NCBI GenBank assembly: GCA_041396985.1 | Contig: JAWKXO010000006.1 | Location: forward strand, 1 to 64,000 | DNA: 64,000 nucleotides | Source: Emcibacteraceae bacterium | GTDB lineage: Bacteria; Pseudomonadota; Alphaproteobacteria; Sphingomonadales; Emcibacteraceae | Direction: 5' to 3' | Shown here: positions 62,733 through 64,000 of the stretch, piece by piece | How the letters are laid out: the number at the start of each line of letters is the position of its first letter | Position numbering within the stretch: position 1 is the stretch's first letter | The notes under the pieces: model-generated | What the model was told of the DNA's origin: nothing | Databases searched by the model: none | Seen by the model: the letters and a program-made list of their open reading frames with translations, nothing else | Translations under genes and position numbers: made by a program

Positions 62733-63548
62733 TTGACCCTACTACACATCATCGTTCTTGCCATCGTGCAGGGCATTACCGAATTTTTGCCCATCAGTTC
62801 ATCTGGACATCTTATATTGGTTCCGCTTCTGTCCGACTGGCCCGATCAGGGTGTCATGATGGATGTAGGCGTTCATGTTGGCACCCTTGGGGCAGTCATT
62901 CTTTATTTTCGCAAAGATGTGTGGCGGCTTTTACATGCCTTCATTCAGATGCTTCTGCTGAAAAAAGACTATAACAGATCCGAACGCACCATGATGCTAG
63001 CGATTATCCTTGCCACAGTCCCGGTTATTATATTTGGCGGGCTCTTTTCAGCGATTGGGCTGATTGATAATTTAAGATGCATGGAGGTCATTGGCTGGAC
63101 ATCCATCATTTTTGGTATTCTGCTTTACTGGTATGATACAAAATCACCGGTTAAAATTAATCTTTCCGGTCTTAAATATGGTCATGCCCTGATCATTGGT
63201 CTGGCGCAGGTGCTGGCGCTTATTCCCGGGACAAGTCGCTCCGGCATCACCATGACGGCCGCACGGGCCCTTGGTTTTTCCAGAACCACCGCCGCCCACT
63301 TTTCCATGCTGCTTTCAATTCCAACCATTCTTGCAGCAGCAACCTTGCTGCTTATTGAACTTTTTACCGGCGATCAACAACCAGCCGTCTCCCTTTCAGA
63401 ACTTCTCTGGGGGGCGGGCCTTAGCTTTATATCAGCTTTGCTTGCTATTACTTTTCTGATGAAATGGCTGCAAAAATCATCCATGACCCCGTTTGTTTTT
63501 TACAGGGTCGGTCTTGGTCTGTTTCTGCTTTATCTTGTATATCTGTAA
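62733..63548 (+). CDS. uppP: Undecaprenyl-diphosphatase
   Basis: UppP (BacA) dephosphorylates undecaprenyl pyrophosphate to recycle the lipid carrier for cell-wall synthesis. The 271-residue, multi-helix membrane protein has both active-site motifs: GITEFLPISSSGHLILVPL and LIPGTSRSGITMTAARALG. The start is a TTG at 62733 (TTGACCCTACTA); the next in-frame ATG is far inside the conserved first motif region, so TTG is preferred. It lies 34 nt after the FMN-binding gene. Confidence 0.96.
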   Translation: MTLLHIIVLAIVQGITEFLPISSSGHLILVPLLSDWPDQGVMMDVGVHVGTLGAVILYFRKDVWRLLHAFIQMLLLKKDYNRSERTMMLAIILATVPVIIFGGLFSAIGLIDNLRCMEVIGWTSIIFGILLYWYDTKSPVKINLSGLKYGHALIIGLAQVLALIPGTSRSGITMTAARALGFSRTTAAHFSMLLSIPTILAAATLLLIELFTGDQQPAVSLSELLWGAGLSFISALLAITFLMKWLQKSSMTPFVFYRVGLGLFLLYLVYL

Positions 63549-63551
63549 AGT

Positions 63552-64000
63552 CTATTTTTTCAGCCATTCAATGAAATTGATTGACGCATCAATCAATTGC
63601 GCTCTTGGTTTTTCAAGAAGAGCCGCATGATCACCGCCTTTTAAAACAACCCATTGCTTGTTGGCATTTGGAAATTCCGAAAATGCCTTTGCATGTGATT
63701 TTGTTTCTGCCAGTGGGTCAAACTCCCCCTGAAGCAGCAACACGGGCATTGATACTTTTTTCGGGTCAAACTGATTATACTGTTCCTGATTACGCCAGTC
63801 AGCCCTGACTGGATCCGCTTCAAGAGAGGCCCGGACATATTCATCGATTGCTTTCTGGCTGATTGATCCAGGCGTGATAAAATCACTTGCTGCCGCTTCT
63901 GCTGTATTTTCTTTCATAGGCGGTTTACCATTCTGTATATCGTCCGGATATTTATTTTCATAACGAACCGGATAACCAAACAGGGTCAGACTGGCAAAAT
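63552..64000 (-). CDS. Alpha/beta hydrolase, C-terminal part; runs off the right edge
   Basis: The frame is open from 64000 to the stop at 63552, so about 149 C-terminal residues are visible. MPVLLLQGEFDPLAE carries the acid residue of the catalytic triad and GGDHAALLEKP the catalytic His. The nucleophile Ser lies outside the window. A Met codon at 63917 is internal, because the frame continues upstream with FASLTLFGYPVRYENKYPDD. Substrate unknown. It converges on uppP with a 3-nt gap. Confidence 0.82.
   Translation of the reverse strand, partial: FASLTLFGYPVRYENKYPDDIQNGKPPMKENTAEAAASDFITPGSISQKAIDEYVRASLEADPVRADWRNQEQYNQFDPKKVSMPVLLLQGEFDPLAETKSHAKAFSEFPNANKQWVVLKGGDHAALLEKPRAQLIDASINFIEWLKK

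Noticed and set aside
1..64000. Prophage, insertion sequence, CRISPR array, integron, tRNA or rRNA
   Set aside because: No transposase, integrase, phage structural gene, regularly spaced repeat array or cloverleaf-like stretch was recognised on either strand.

Overview
The window reads as chromosomal DNA of a low-GC (roughly 40-45 %) Gram-negative alphaproteobacterium. This rests on the conserved gene blocks (lpoA / rsmI-yraN-gshB; rph-rdgB-hemW / hrcA-grpE; dnaK-dnaJ; RNase D-lptC-lptA-lptB-rpoN-hpf-ptsN), a dnaK promoter matching the alphaproteobacterial sigma-32 consensus, a CtrA-type box, an FNR-type box, and a complex I NDUFA9-like SDR protein. A marine member of an Emcibacterales/Kordiimonadales-like lineage is a guess only. 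No tRNA, rRNA, CRISPR array, insertion sequence or prophage was seen.

Layout. 1-7225: N-terminal part of a large cadherin-like repeat protein (minus strand, running off the left edge), facing a type I secretion operon of two ABC half-transporters plus an HlyD adaptor. 7295-16101: glutathione synthase, a SirB1-like protein, a frameshifted yraN, rsmI, lpoA, hemW, rdgB, rph, hrcA, grpE. 16558-19698: dnaK and dnaJ. 19723-23983: a MarR regulator, a PLP decarboxylase broken by one TAG codon, and a DsbD/ScsB protein split from its thioredoxin domain. 24106-26057: galE and an SDR protein. 26178-30340: a BlaI repressor, an M56 (BlaR1-like) peptidase with 17-residue tandem repeats, and an M61-like peptidase.

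30423-47711 is the main accessory region. An eight-gene minus-strand operon holds a Gfo/Idh/MocA oxidoreductase, three TIM-barrel isomerases, a gluconate-2-dehydrogenase-subunit-3 protein, two GMC oxidoreductases and a cupin. Beside it lie a LacI regulator with a DUF1080 (3-keto-disaccharide hydrolase type) protein, then eda, glk, pgl and zwf, a Na+/sugar symporter and a PQQ-type sugar dehydrogenase. Two near-identical LacI-type palindromes (TGTAATC-R-R-TTACA) sit 35 nt upstream of the first gene of both the oxidoreductase operon and the zwf operon. This suggests one regulator couples 3-keto-glycoside breakdown to glucose phosphorylation and the early Entner-Doudoroff steps; edd is absent from the cluster.

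47866-53569 carries RNase D, lptC-lptA-lptB (LPS export), rpoN, hpf and ptsN. 53625-56373 is a ParA / ribbon-helix-helix / TPR-SPOR lipoprotein locus. 56587-64000 has a PabB-PabC fusion, an aldo/keto reductase, an NTP/NDP-exchanger-like carrier, ApbE with a small FMN-binding protein, uppP and a partial alpha/beta hydrolase.

Three genes (yraN, the decarboxylase, dsbD) each look broken by a single-base change. Whether these are real lesions or sequence errors should be settled before functional conclusions are drawn.
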